64,000 bases of DNA from Palsa-883 sp035486355 (GCA_035486355.1 DATHNE010000211.1:1-64000), one strand, 5' to 3'; counted from the first letter of the stretch, positions 26,143-35,371 are shown. Numbers and translations: made by a program. The notes: a model not told the origin generated them from the sequence alone.

Positions 26143-26982
26143 ATGAGCCAGCACGCGTTGGAACAGCCGATCGAGATGTTGTGGGACGGGCGCGACGCGC
26201 TGTCGCCGAAAACCGGCGGCGAGGCACGGGCCGCGGTCGAGGCGGCGCTCGATGCGCTGGACAGCGGCGCCGTGCGCGTGGCCGAGCGAGGCGCGGGGGG
26301 CTGGCGCGTCAACCAGTGGCTGAAGAAGGCTGTGCTGCTGTCGTTCCGGCTAACCGATTCCGGGCCGATGGACGGGCCGGGCGGGGCGCCGGTGTGGGAC
26401 AAGGTGCCGATGAAGTTCGCCGGCTGGGGCGAGAATCGCTTTCGCGAGGCCGGCTTCCGCGCGGTGCCCGGCGCGGTGGTGCGCCGGTCCGCCTATATTG
26501 CGCCGGGTGCGGTGATCATGCCCAGTTTCGTCAATGTCGGCGCGCATGTCGGGCGCAACACGATGGTGGACACTTGGGCCACCGTCGGCAGTTGCGCGCA
26601 GATCGGCGCCAACTGCCATCTGTCTGGCGGCGTCGGCATCGGCGGCGTACTGGAGCCGCTGCAGGCCAATCCGGTGATCATAGAGGATGATTGCTTCATC
26701 GGCGCGCGGTCCGAGGTTGCCGAGGGCGTGATCGTCGAGCGTGGCGCGGTGCTGTCGATGGGCGTGTTCATCGGCGCCTCCACCAAGGTGGTCGATCGCG
26801 CGACCGGCGAGGTTCATATCGGTCGCGTGCCGTCTTACGCAGTGGTGGTGCCAGGATCGCTGCCCGGCAAGAAGCTGCCGGACGGTTCGCCCGGCCCGTC
26901 GCTCTATTGCGCGGTGATCGTCAAGACGGTCGATGAACAAACGCGCGCGAAAACCTCGATCAACGAGTTGCTGCGTGATTGA
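26143..26982 (+). CDS. dapD: 2,3,4,5-tetrahydropyridine-2,6-dicarboxylate N-succinyltransferase
   Basis: DapD transfers succinyl from succinyl-CoA to tetrahydrodipicolinate in the succinylase branch of lysine and meso-diaminopimelate synthesis. The 279-residue protein has an N-terminal helical domain (WRVNQWLKKAVLLSFRLTD), then a left-handed beta-helix of hexapeptide repeats (SAYIAPGAVIMPSFVNVGAH onwards, including GSCAQIGANCHLSGGVGIGG). The ATG at 26143 fits the family; the upstream open frame to 25924 is poor. It leads a dapD-dapE order typical of alphaproteobacteria, with a 150-base gap that holds a hairpin. Confidence 0.95.
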   Translation: MSQHALEQPIEMLWDGRDALSPKTGGEARAAVEAALDALDSGAVRVAERGAGGWRVNQWLKKAVLLSFRLTDSGPMDGPGGAPVWDKVPMKFAGWGENRFREAGFRAVPGAVVRRSAYIAPGAVIMPSFVNVGAHVGRNTMVDTWATVGSCAQIGANCHLSGGVGIGGVLEPLQANPVIIEDDCFIGARSEVAEGVIVERGAVLSMGVFIGASTKVVDRATGEVHIGRVPSYAVVVPGSLPGKKLPDGSPGPSLYCAVIVKTVDEQTRAKTSINELLRD

Positions 26983-27104
26983 TGGCACTGCCGAACACCT
27001 CTCCGGCGATGCGGGAGAGGTCGGCACGCCCAGCGTGCCGGGTGAGGGTGTGCCCCCCCCAACCGATTACCCACAGCCTCACCTGACGCGTGATGCGCGC
27101 CGGG

Positions 27105-27125
27105 CTCTCCCGCGGGGCGGGAGAG
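27105..27125. repeat. Perfect hairpin overlapping the dapE ribosome site
   Basis: CTCTCCCGC-GGG-GCGGGAGAG is a 9-bp stem with a 3-base loop, ending seven bases before the dapE GTG. Its 3' arm contains GGGAGAGG, the only good ribosome site for dapE. Folding would hide that site, so it may tune dapE translation. A similar GGGAGAGGTGT sequence occurs in the hairpin at 40514-40542. Confidence 0.6.
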
Positions 27126-27132
27126 GTGTACG

Positions 27133-28251
27133 GTGATCGATCCCCTCCCCCTCGCGCAGGCGCTGATCCGCTGCGCCTCGGTCACCCCGGGCGACGCTGG
27201 CGCGCAGGACGTTCTCGCGACCGCGCTCGAACGCCTCGGCTTCAAGGTGTGGCGCCTGCGCTACGGCGTCATCGAGAATCTGTTTGCCCGCCTGGGTAAT
27301 GGCACTCCGCATATCTGTTTCGCTGGCCATACGGATGTGGTGCCAATCGGCGCGGCGACCTGGCGCTTCGACCCGTTCGGTGCGGAAGTGCACGACGGCG
27401 TGCTGTACGGCCGTGGCGCCTGTGACATGAAGGGCGGCATCGCGGCCTTCGTCGCCGCCGTCGCACAGCACCTGTCTTCCGGCACGCCGCGCGGATCGAT
27501 CAGCCTGCTGATCACCGGCGACGAGGAGGCCGACGCCATCGACGGCACGGTGCGCGTGTTGGACTGGATGCAAGAGCACAAGCAGATCCCAGATTTCTGC
27601 ATTGTCGGTGAACCAACCTGCCCCGTGCGCCTCGGCGACATGATCAAGATTGGCCGGCGCGGCAGCCTGAACGCGAAGATCACCGTGCGTGGCACCCAGG
27701 GCCACGTCGCCTATCCGCACCGCGCCGACAATCCGGTGCACCGGCTGATCCGCGCCGCCGCCGCACTGACCGCCGCGCCGCTGGATGCGGGCACCGAATG
27801 GTTCGAACCCTCCAGCCTGCAGCTTACCAGCCTGGATGTCGGCAACACCGCTACCAATGTCATTCCGGCTGCGGCACGCGCGGCCCTGAACATCCGCTTC
27901 AACGATCGCCACACTGGCGCGTCACTGTCGGCCTGGCTGCGCGCGGTGCTGGCGCAGCACACCGAGCATGCCGATCTGGATATCTCGATCAGCGGCGAAT
28001 CCTTCATCACCCAACCGGGCGCCGACGTCGAGGCGCTGCGCCGCGCGGTGGCAGCGGCGAGCGGCGTCGAACCGCAGCTGGACACCGGCGGCGGCACCTC
28101 CGACGCGCGCTTCATTTCGCGCTACTGCCCGGTGGCTGAATTCGGCCTGGTCGGCAGCTCAATGCACCAGGCCGACGAGCGCGTGCCGGTGGCGGAACTG
28201 CGGCAGCTCTCCGAAATCTATCGCGCGGCACTCGCGGCCTTGATGTCATGA
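27133..28251 (+). CDS. dapE: Succinyl-diaminopimelate desuccinylase
   Basis: DapE hydrolyses N-succinyl-LL-diaminopimelate to LL-diaminopimelate and succinate. The 372-residue M20-family zinc enzyme shows GHTDVVPIG near residue 63 (first zinc His), YGRGACDMKGG near 93 (bridging Asp), the catalytic Glu in TGDEEADA near 131, GEPT near 158, and the C-terminal zinc His in SSMHQADERV near 345. It starts at GTG 27133. Its stop overlaps the next gene as ATGA, so two membrane-protein genes are probably co-transcribed with it. Confidence 0.95.
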   Translation: MIDPLPLAQALIRCASVTPGDAGAQDVLATALERLGFKVWRLRYGVIENLFARLGNGTPHICFAGHTDVVPIGAATWRFDPFGAEVHDGVLYGRGACDMKGGIAAFVAAVAQHLSSGTPRGSISLLITGDEEADAIDGTVRVLDWMQEHKQIPDFCIVGEPTCPVRLGDMIKIGRRGSLNAKITVRGTQGHVAYPHRADNPVHRLIRAAAALTAAPLDAGTEWFEPSSLQLTSLDVGNTATNVIPAAARAALNIRFNDRHTGASLSAWLRAVLAQHTEHADLDISISGESFITQPGADVEALRRAVAAASGVEPQLDTGGGTSDARFISRYCPVAEFGLVGSSMHQADERVPVAELRQLSEIYRAALAALMS

Positions 28252-28856
28252 GCGGTGCCGCGCCTTCCCCCCGGCAATCGGCTGGGCCGCGGCGTAGCGT
28301 TGTCCGCGGTGTTGTACGCCTCGCCACCGGCCACTCCGACGGGCTCACGCAGTTCGGCGATACCCCGGATGCGTTCCTCGCCAGTCTCGCGCCGCTCGTC
28401 GCCTTCCCTCTGGTCGGCGCACTGCTGATGCTAATGGGGGGCGGCGGCTTGGCTGCCCTGACCGACTTTTTGGCGACGCTGTGCGCCTTGCTCGCCCCGC
28501 CCGTGCTGTCGCGCGAGGTGGCGCAGGTCTGGGGCTGTGCTGCGCGTTGGACGCGCTTCGCCGTTGCGTTCAATTGGTGTCAGTGGGCCATTCCACTGGT
28601 GGCTTCTCTGCTGGTGGTCCTCGCGGGGATCCTGCTGTCGCTGGGAGTGCCAAACGATGTCTGCCTGGCTGTGGTGGTGGCGGGTCTCGCCGCCTATGGC
28701 CTATGGCTGCACTGGTTTTTGGCGCACCACGGTCTGGGCCTGAGCCGGATCCGTGCGGCGGCGTTGGTGTTTGGGGTCAATTTTGTAACGGTTTGTCTGG
28801 TACTGGGGCCGCGGCTTCTGATCATGGCGCTGAGTGGCGGCGCCGCGGGGCTGTGA
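28248..28856 (+). CDS. Membrane protein of unknown function (first of a tandem pair)
   Basis: A 202-residue protein with about five hydrophobic segments, among them LVAFPLVGALLMLMGGGG, AIPLVASLLVVLAGILLSLG and FVTVCLVLGPRLLIMAL. It overlaps the dapE stop by four bases and the next gene by one. The following gene encodes a similar-sized protein with a comparable layout (RGVVRLATGHSDGLTQFGDT against SGMHAAFLLARGRSEGLRYA), so the pair probably arose by duplication. No known family is recognised. Its place behind dapE suggests a cell-envelope link, but this is weak. Confidence 0.65.
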   Translation: MSGAAPSPRQSAGPRRSVVRGVVRLATGHSDGLTQFGDTPDAFLASLAPLVAFPLVGALLMLMGGGGLAALTDFLATLCALLAPPVLSREVAQVWGCAARWTRFAVAFNWCQWAIPLVASLLVVLAGILLSLGVPNDVCLAVVVAGLAAYGLWLHWFLAHHGLGLSRIRAAALVFGVNFVTVCLVLGPRLLIMALSGGAAGL

Positions 28857-29428
28857 TGGGCGGCGTGGGTACCCTGGTGCGTTCGGTGACCTCGGGCATG
28901 CATGCCGCGTTCCTGCTGGCGCGTGGCCGGTCGGAGGGGCTGCGCTATGCCGAAACCGACCTGGGCGGCGCGGCGCGCAGTTTCTGGGCGATTGTGGTGG
29001 CGCTGCCAGCCTTCATTTGTCTGCGGCTGCTCGGCAGTGCCGGCGCGCCGGAGCCGGCGCATGATTTCGCCCTGGACCTGCTAAGCTACATCATTGGCTG
29101 GATTGGCTTTGCGCTGCTGTCCCGCCCGGTGGTGGAGGCGATGGGGGCCGCACCCCGATGGTCGCGGTTCATCGTGCTGTGGAACTGGTGCAATGTCGTG
29201 CAGTACCTGCTGCTGGTGCTGGCGGCGGTGCCGGGCCTGATGGGGGCACCGGAGCTGGTACAGCAGGTGGTGTCACTGGTGGCGATCGGCTGGGCGCTGT
29301 GGCTGGAATGGTTTGCCATCAAACTGGCGCTGGAAGTGACCGCATTGCCGGCACTGGGGTTGGTGGCGCTGGACCTGGCGATCGGGCTGGCATTGAGCGC
29401 GTTCGGGCAGGCGTTGCTGGCGCGTTGA
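28856..29428 (+). CDS. Membrane protein of unknown function (second of a tandem pair)
   Basis: A 190-residue protein with about four to five hydrophobic segments, including FWAIVVALPAFICLRLLGS, LLSYIIGWIGFALLS, VVQYLLLVLAAVPGLMG and LGLVALDLAIGLALSAFG. The shared pattern RW(S/T)RF..WNWC in both products (APRWSRFIVLWNWCN here; AARWTRFAVAFNWCQ in the first) supports paralogy. The ATG at 28856 overlaps the upstream TGA as TGATG. Function unknown; an envelope or transport role is possible from the dap context. Confidence 0.65.
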   Translation: MGGVGTLVRSVTSGMHAAFLLARGRSEGLRYAETDLGGAARSFWAIVVALPAFICLRLLGSAGAPEPAHDFALDLLSYIIGWIGFALLSRPVVEAMGAAPRWSRFIVLWNWCNVVQYLLLVLAAVPGLMGAPELVQQVVSLVAIGWALWLEWFAIKLALEVTALPALGLVALDLAIGLALSAFGQALLAR

Positions 29429-29432
29429 CGCT

Positions 29433-30275
29433 TTAGCTCAAGCGAAACGTGACGGTGCCGCGCAGCGTTTCGCCGGGTGCCAGCACATGCATCGTGGCGT
29501 GATTGATCGCGTCATTCATGTGGCTGACCGGTTCGACACAGAAGAAGTCCTGGCCTGGCGGCGTGTAAACGACCAGATGGCGGAAGATCTCGCTGGCCTC
29601 GAGCGTGAGTGTCCGGTCAGGCCAGGCAAGGGTCGCGGTGCCGGTCCATCCCGCGAAGCAATTGTCGAGGGCAGCACTGCCGACGGCGCGTGGGCTGGCA
29701 TGGTCCCAGTCGGGCGGGATCGCGATGCGCGCAGTTGGTATCATGTCCGGACCGTTCTGCCAGACCGCATCGGCACGGAACTGCAACGTGGCAGTGCCGC
29801 GCGGGAAGAAAGGATGCAGGCCGAGTCCGGCAGGCGCCGGCGCACCATGCAGGTTCGTGATCGCCAGCTCGATGCGCAACGCGGCTTGCATCAGATAGGC
29901 TTGCAGCTCCGCGGTGAACGCGAAGGGCCAGTTGACATCGGGCGCGTGGTCCAGTGACAGGGTGGTCGCGTCCGGCGCCACCTGTATGACCTGCCAGGCG
30001 CGTTGCCATCCCACCCCATGGATACTGTTCGGATGATCGCCGAAGTTCAGCGCCAGGTGATGCGATGTGCCGCCAAAGGTGAACTGCCCGCGCGCGATGC
30101 GGTTGGAGTAGGGCACCAGCGGGAAGCACGCCATCTCGCCCACGGTACCGGGCACCACGGCCTGCGGCGCGGCATGGCGCAGCAGGGGGATGCCGCCGCG
30201 TGTCCAGCCGAGGATGCCGGCGCCCTGTTCGGGCATCAGCGTCAGGGACATGTCATCGGCGCGCAGCGTCAGCAT
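29433..30275 (-). CDS. Aldose 1-epimerase-family protein
   Basis: A 280-residue GalM-like protein with the beta-sandwich fold that interconverts alpha and beta anomers of sugars. Visible blocks are GILGWTRGGIPLLRH near residue 21, PYSNRIARGQFTFGG near 57, the catalytic-site His in HGVGWQRAW near 87, and the later GLHPFFPRGT near 151, plus the C-terminal PPGQDFFCVEPVSHMNDAIN. It diverges from the FAD oxidoreductase gene at 30363. The sugar is not known; the family also includes glucose-6-phosphate epimerases. Confidence 0.82.
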   Translation of the reverse strand: MLTLRADDMSLTLMPEQGAGILGWTRGGIPLLRHAAPQAVVPGTVGEMACFPLVPYSNRIARGQFTFGGTSHHLALNFGDHPNSIHGVGWQRAWQVIQVAPDATTLSLDHAPDVNWPFAFTAELQAYLMQAALRIELAITNLHGAPAPAGLGLHPFFPRGTATLQFRADAVWQNGPDMIPTARIAIPPDWDHASPRAVGSAALDNCFAGWTGTATLAWPDRTLTLEASEIFRHLVVYTPPGQDFFCVEPVSHMNDAINHATMHVLAPGETLRGTVTFRLS

Positions 30276-30362
30276 GGCGATGGACCTCCGTCTTGCCGAG
30301 CGTGACTTTCCGCCTCCAACGGCGCGGCGTAAACCGGGGGCGGCGTTCGAGGAGAGCGACGC

Positions 30363-31469
30363 GTGGAGACGGTGGATTGCGTGGTGGTGGGGGCTGGCGT
30401 GGTGGGGCTGGCGGTGGCGCGGGCCTTGGCGCTGGCCGGGCGCGAAGTCTTGATCCTGGATGCGGCCGAGGGGATTGGTACCGCAACGTCATCACGCAAC
30501 TCCGAAGTGATCCACGCCGGGATCTACTATCCGGCGGGCAGCCTGATGGCACGTTTCTGTGTGGCGGGGCGGCGGATGCTGTATGCGCTGTGCGCCGAGA
30601 AGGGCGTGCCGCATCGCAATTGCGGTAAGCTGATCGTCGCGACCAACGCGCAGGAAAACGACATGCTGGCCGGCATCAAGCGCCGCGCCGAGGTCAACGG
30701 CGTCGAGGGCATGTGCGTGCTGACGGCGGTCGAGGCGGTGGCGCTGGAGCCGAACCTGAACTGCACCAGTGCGTTGTTGTCAGCGTCGACCGGGATTGTT
30801 GACAGCCATGCGTTCATGTTGGCGTTGCAGGGGGATGCCGAGAATGCCGGAGCGGTGCCGGTGTTCTTCAGCCCGGTCGAGCGCGGGCGGAAGGTGGATG
30901 GTGGGATCGAGATCGATGTCGGCGGCGCCGAACCGATGTCGTTACGGTGCCGGTTGCTGGTGAACTCGGCGGGGCTGCGCGCGCCAGAGCTGGCAGGCAA
31001 CATTGTCGGGATGCCCGCCGAGCGCGTGCCGGCCAGCTACTATGCCAAGGGCAACTACTTCACGCTGCAGGGCCGGTCACCATTCACGCGGTTGATTTAT
31101 CCGGTGCCGGTGCCCGGTGGGCTGGGCGTGCATCTGACAATCGATCTAGGGGGGCAGGCGCGATTCGGTCCTGATGTGGAATGGATTGACGCGATCGATT
31201 ACACGGTGGACCCGCATCGGGCGGACAGTTTCTACGCCGCCGTGCGGAAATACTGGCCAGCGCTGAAGGATGGGGCGCTGCAGCCGGGATATGCGGGAAT
31301 CCGCCCGAAGGTCGTGCCAAAGGGTGCGCCGGGCCAGGATTTCGTGGTGCAGGGACCGCAGACGCACGGTGTGTCGGGGTTGATCAATCTGTTCGGGATC
31401 GAATCACCCGGACTGACTGCGTCGATGGCGATTGCCGAGCACGTGCTGGAAGTGGCCGCAACGGGGTAA
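30363..31469 (+). CDS. FAD-dependent oxidoreductase, L-2-hydroxyglutarate oxidase-like
   Basis: A 368-residue DAO-family flavoprotein. The N-terminal FAD-binding motif is VVVGAGVVGLAVARALALAG, then TSSRNSEVIHAGIYYPAGSL near residue 42, a hallmark of the LhgO/YgaF group. The C-terminal GYAGIRPKVVPKG near 312 and INLFGIESPGLTASMAIAEH bind flavin and substrate. LhgO oxidises L-2-hydroxyglutarate to 2-oxoglutarate, passing electrons to the quinone pool. The match is at family level; the true substrate could be another 2-hydroxy acid. Confidence 0.8.
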   Translation: METVDCVVVGAGVVGLAVARALALAGREVLILDAAEGIGTATSSRNSEVIHAGIYYPAGSLMARFCVAGRRMLYALCAEKGVPHRNCGKLIVATNAQENDMLAGIKRRAEVNGVEGMCVLTAVEAVALEPNLNCTSALLSASTGIVDSHAFMLALQGDAENAGAVPVFFSPVERGRKVDGGIEIDVGGAEPMSLRCRLLVNSAGLRAPELAGNIVGMPAERVPASYYAKGNYFTLQGRSPFTRLIYPVPVPGGLGVHLTIDLGGQARFGPDVEWIDAIDYTVDPHRADSFYAAVRKYWPALKDGALQPGYAGIRPKVVPKGAPGQDFVVQGPQTHGVSGLINLFGIESPGLTASMAIAEHVLEVAATG

Positions 31470-31495
31470 CGCAGGAGACGCACAGACCCATCCCC

Positions 31496-31560
31496 GCGTC
31501 ATGCCGGGCGGAGGCCCGTCATCCACGCCTTCTTACGTTGCATGAAGGCAACGTCGTCGA
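31496..31560. repeat. Short palindromic repeat related to the GTCATGGCCGGGC family
   Basis: GTCATGCCGGGCGGAGGCCCGTCATCCACGCC followed by a second short inverted pair (TTGCATGAAGGCAACG region). It lies between two converging genes and could act as a shared transcript end. No T-run is present. The sequence is related to, but not identical with, the repeats at 6425 and 8880. Confidence 0.45.
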
Positions 31561-31586
31561 TGCCGGCACGACATTGCGCCGACCGA

Positions 31587-33341
31587 TTACCACCCCACCG
31601 CATAGGCCGTCCGCCGCGGGTCTGCCCCCGCCCACTTCACCCCCGTCTCTAGCTCCGACAGAATTGCGCACACCGATCCGGCCGTGTATTTTCGTTCCGG
31701 CCACCATTTGATCTTGTGCCCCAGCGCCGCCAGCGCATCGCCGGTCACATGGCCAATGTCTGCCTCCAGATTGAGCTGACCCGGCCGATACGCATGCGGC
31801 AACGTCGATTCAGGCCAGGAATAACTGGCGAAACGCGGCGCCTCCACCGCAGATTGCGGATCCATCTCGAACACCGCGATGTTCAGGAATGCCTGCAACA
31901 TCGCCTGACCCAGTACCTCGCTGCCGGGCGATCCGAACGGCAGCGCGCACTGCCCCGGGTTGATCGCGATCGCCGGGTTGGCCGACATGCGCGGGCGCCG
32001 TCCGGGGCCGACTTTGCCTGGGTGATCCTCTGCAGTGTAGCCACGCGAGCCCCACATCGAGGCCATAATGCCGGTGCCGGGCACCACCGGGCCGCCGATC
32101 GTGCCATCACTCGGCGTGGCGGCGAAGATGTTGCCGACGGCATCTGCCACCGCGAGAAACGATGTCGCGGTCTCCACCACCTCGCCCACCTGTGCGGGCG
32201 CGGCGGAGGGATCGGGCTGCCAGGGCGGCGGCGGCGGATTGGCCGCGACGCCGTGGGGCGGCAAGCCCGGCCATGCTCGCGTCGGATCAAGCAGCGCGTG
32301 CCGCTCGGCCGCGTAGGATTTCGATAGCAATATATCCAACGGCACATCGACGAACGCAGGATCGCCGAAATACGCCTCGCGGTCGGCGGCGGCGAGCTTG
32401 AGCGCCTCGGTCACGGCATGGATATAGGCGGGCGTGTTATGCCCCAGTGCCTTGAGGTCGATGCGTTCCAGGATGTTCAGCGCTTCCAGTACCATCGGTC
32501 CCTGCGACCAGGCACCGCAGCCGTAGACGTCGAAATCGCCAAAACGCGTACGGCAGGGTGCTTCGATGCTGGCCGCGAACGAGGCCAGGTCATCTGCTGT
32601 CAGCAGACCGCCATTCTCACGCTGATGCCGCGCGATCGCGGTCGCGATGTCGCCGCGATAGAACCCATCATGCGCGGCGCGCAGCCCGGCGAGGCGTCCC
32701 CTGGCCGTGTGCGCGCGCTCCTGATCCACCATGTATTGCAAGCTGCGTCCGAGATCAGCCTGCACGAAATTGCTGCCGACGCGAGGCGGCTGCCCGCCCG
32801 GCAGGAAGATCGCCGCCGTGGTCGGCCAGGCGCGGATTTCGTCCTGCTTGGCGTCGATGATCTCGGTGAAGAACGGGTAGGTGGGAAAACCGTCACGCGC
32901 GAACCGGATGGCTGCGGCGGCGACATCGCCGAAGGGCATGGTACCGTAGCGCGCCAGCGCCTCGATCCAATTGGCGGGCGCGGCGGGCACGACGGTGTGC
33001 AGCAGTCCATCCGGGATGCGGCCATTGTAACGATCACGGAAGTAGGCGGCGCTGGCGGCGCGCGGCCAGGGGCCGACGCCGTTGATCACGACGACCTCAT
33101 TCGTCGCGGCAAGATGGATCATAATCGGTGCGACACCACCGAAGCCAACGAACTGGCTCTCCAGCACATCGATGGCGAGTGCAGTGGCCACGCCGGCGTC
33201 GATGGCATTGCCACCGGCCTCCAGGATCTGGAACCCGGCCTGCGAGGCCCAGTAATGCCCCGACACCACCACGTGCTTGTGCGCCATGACGTTGGGGCGG
33301 CGCGGGCGGGCAGGGGTGAACAGTCGCGCGGTGTCCATCAT
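31587..33341 (-). CDS. Gamma-glutamyltransferase-family N-terminal nucleophile hydrolase
   Basis: A 584-residue GGT-family protein. The N-terminal half shows GFQILEAGGNAIDAGVATAL near residue 35 and FGGVAPIMI near 65. The nucleophile region reads ATSFLAVADAVGNIFAATP, which aligns with the usual TTH-x-S motif by keeping the first Thr and changing the next two residues. Later blocks are SANPAIAINPGQCALPFGSPG. No clear signal peptide is seen, though GGT is usually periplasmic. The ATG at 33341 sits 8 bases after the upstream gene's stop. It may act on a gamma-glutamyl or cephalosporin-like amide; the substrate is unknown. Confidence 0.8.
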   Translation of the reverse strand: MMDTARLFTPARPRRPNVMAHKHVVVSGHYWASQAGFQILEAGGNAIDAGVATALAIDVLESQFVGFGGVAPIMIHLAATNEVVVINGVGPWPRAASAAYFRDRYNGRIPDGLLHTVVPAAPANWIEALARYGTMPFGDVAAAAIRFARDGFPTYPFFTEIIDAKQDEIRAWPTTAAIFLPGGQPPRVGSNFVQADLGRSLQYMVDQERAHTARGRLAGLRAAHDGFYRGDIATAIARHQRENGGLLTADDLASFAASIEAPCRTRFGDFDVYGCGAWSQGPMVLEALNILERIDLKALGHNTPAYIHAVTEALKLAAADREAYFGDPAFVDVPLDILLSKSYAAERHALLDPTRAWPGLPPHGVAANPPPPPWQPDPSAAPAQVGEVVETATSFLAVADAVGNIFAATPSDGTIGGPVVPGTGIMASMWGSRGYTAEDHPGKVGPGRRPRMSANPAIAINPGQCALPFGSPGSEVLGQAMLQAFLNIAVFEMDPQSAVEAPRFASYSWPESTLPHAYRPGQLNLEADIGHVTGDALAALGHKIKWWPERKYTAGSVCAILSELETGVKWAGADPRRTAYAVGW

Positions 33342-33349
33342 GTTCCCTC

Positions 33350-35371
33350 TTACGGCAGTCGTGTCGCGTGACGCGGACGCCCCCAATCCGATGCAGCCTC
33401 GGTGCAGCGCGCGACGTCTTCTTCCAGCATCAGCCCCTGTTCCACCAGCGCCTTCGCGGCCGCTGTGATCGCCGCGGCATAGGCTTCCTTGTCGGGGTAG
33501 CGCTCCAGCACCGAGGGACGCGGGTCCCGCGTCTCGGCACGTTCCTGCGGCGTATCGGCGAAGGGAATATAGCTTCCTTCGAAACGATACTGCGCGCCGT
33601 GGCCGAAGTTGGCCGCGCGCGGATTCCAGCCGACATAGGTGCCCATCGGTGCCGCGACCATCGGCGCGCGCACGCCGGGAACGTCATTGCCATCGACATC
33701 CACCGCCGGCACACCGACGACGTAGCTCTTGCCCGCCACCAGATCGGGCGGTTCCTTATCCAAAATCCCCTGTTCAAACCTTGCCCCAAAATCCATCAAC
33801 GGCAGCTCCGTCGGACCACGCGGCGTCATGTGGCCAGGGATCGTCGGGAACTGGCGCGCCCAAGTTGTGTAATCGACCAGCGTGCCATCGGCGCGCGTGG
33901 GAATGCGGCTGGCGGGCGGCGGTGTGCCGTCGGTCGCCCAGCGATCCATCGCGTCGATCATCGCGCGGAATAGCATCGAGGTGGACACGACGTTGGAGAA
34001 GTTCTGCTGGCATGCGCCGCGTGACGGCGGCTTGTGCTGCGGGTCGGCGAAGTGCTGCGAGCTGGACCAGCAATAGACCCGTACGGTGTCGGGCTGCTTC
34101 AGGTCGTTGCCCTGTGTGTTGGTGTGCACCAGCGAGCCGCGGCGTGCCCAGTATTCCGTGCAGGTCTGCGTGTGGATCACCAGCGGGTCGCTTTCCGGCC
34201 GTTTCAGGATCGCATCATGATGGCCGGTCAGATGATCGGTGGACCAGGCATAGGAGAACGGGAACGTGTCGGCCGGATTGAAGTGATCCTCGTAATACTG
34301 CCCGCCGGAAACGATCGGGCCGGCGAAGCGGTGGTTCAGCCATTTGCGTCCCGCGCCGGCGACATGCGGCAGCACGCCATCGAACACACGCCGGCCGGCG
34401 GCGTCAGCGTTGCAGCCCCGATAGACGAAATCGCGCAGACAGCGCCCGGTCTGCGATCGGCCCCAGGCATAGGCTTTTTCAATGCCTGGCCCCGGGTTGG
34501 GTTGGCCGGCGGCGTCTTCCACGCCGTATTTCAGGAAACTGACGAAATCGCGCACGGCGACATGCCCCAGACCGTGCACCAACGGATCTTTCGCGGTGTA
34601 GACAAGTTCGTAGATCCAGCCGGTTTCGAATCCGGTGGGGAGATGGATATGCGTGTCAGATGCGATCAGGGCGCGTTCGGCTTCGCCGGTTTCCCCGCCG
34701 CGGCTCCCTTCGCTGCGTGCGAAGCACCATGCGTCGGCCGGGATCGGCTCGCGCGGATCGTACGGATAACGCCGGCGCGTCAGGTTGGCCTGGCGGGTGT
34801 CGCGCGAGACAGTGGGATAGGAATGCGCCGCTGCCTTGCCGCTGAGCGGCACGGTGGTGATGCCGGGCTGGTCCATGATGTATTCGACGCGGACCTTGCC
34901 GGTGATCGGCGCACCGTTGTCGGTGGCGATCGGCAGATCCAGAATCGCGCGGCCGTCGCCAGGCAGCATGTCGCCTTCCCAGGCGCACCACGCCACGGTG
35001 TAGCCACGGCGCATCAGGAAACCATTGCCGGCGTGCGCCGGTGTGATCGGCTCGTTGCTGTGCACCGAATCATTGAAAAACTGTAACATCCGCTTATGGC
35101 CGCGGTTGCCATAGTCGTAGAACACGCGGTGGTTGCCGCGCGCGGGGTCCACTGGTTGCAGGATCATGATGTCGGCGGCGAAGTGCACGCGGCCATGTGT
35201 ATCGCGCGGTGCCTTGTCGAGATCGACCACCCAGGCGTTGGCGTCGACCAATGGGTCCACTGCGAACAGCGCGCGTCCGGTCAAGCGTTCGTACGGCCCG
35301 GCATCGCCGAAGCTGATGCCGTCGGCGAAGGGGCGGCGATCGGTGATCTGGAGTGTGACGGCGTTGGTCAT
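33350..35371 (-). CDS. Large alpha/beta-hydrolase domain protein (673 aa)
   Basis: A 673-residue protein resembling the Abhydrolase_10 group, which is common in proteobacteria and actinobacteria. The N-terminal ITDRRPFADGISFGDAGPYE is typical. A nucleophile elbow GRSQTGR lies near residue 308, inside YAWGRSQTGRCLRDFVYRG. No signal peptide is apparent. The activity is not known; esterase or amidase chemistry is plausible. It is followed, 8 bases on, by the GGT-like gene, so the two are likely co-transcribed. Confidence 0.75.
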   Translation of the reverse strand: MTNAVTLQITDRRPFADGISFGDAGPYERLTGRALFAVDPLVDANAWVVDLDKAPRDTHGRVHFAADIMILQPVDPARGNHRVFYDYGNRGHKRMLQFFNDSVHSNEPITPAHAGNGFLMRRGYTVAWCAWEGDMLPGDGRAILDLPIATDNGAPITGKVRVEYIMDQPGITTVPLSGKAAAHSYPTVSRDTRQANLTRRRYPYDPREPIPADAWCFARSEGSRGGETGEAERALIASDTHIHLPTGFETGWIYELVYTAKDPLVHGLGHVAVRDFVSFLKYGVEDAAGQPNPGPGIEKAYAWGRSQTGRCLRDFVYRGCNADAAGRRVFDGVLPHVAGAGRKWLNHRFAGPIVSGGQYYEDHFNPADTFPFSYAWSTDHLTGHHDAILKRPESDPLVIHTQTCTEYWARRGSLVHTNTQGNDLKQPDTVRVYCWSSSQHFADPQHKPPSRGACQQNFSNVVSTSMLFRAMIDAMDRWATDGTPPPASRIPTRADGTLVDYTTWARQFPTIPGHMTPRGPTELPLMDFGARFEQGILDKEPPDLVAGKSYVVGVPAVDVDGNDVPGVRAPMVAAPMGTYVGWNPRAANFGHGAQYRFEGSYIPFADTPQERAETRDPRPSVLERYPDKEAYAAAITAAAKALVEQGLMLEEDVARCTEAASDWGRPRHATRLP

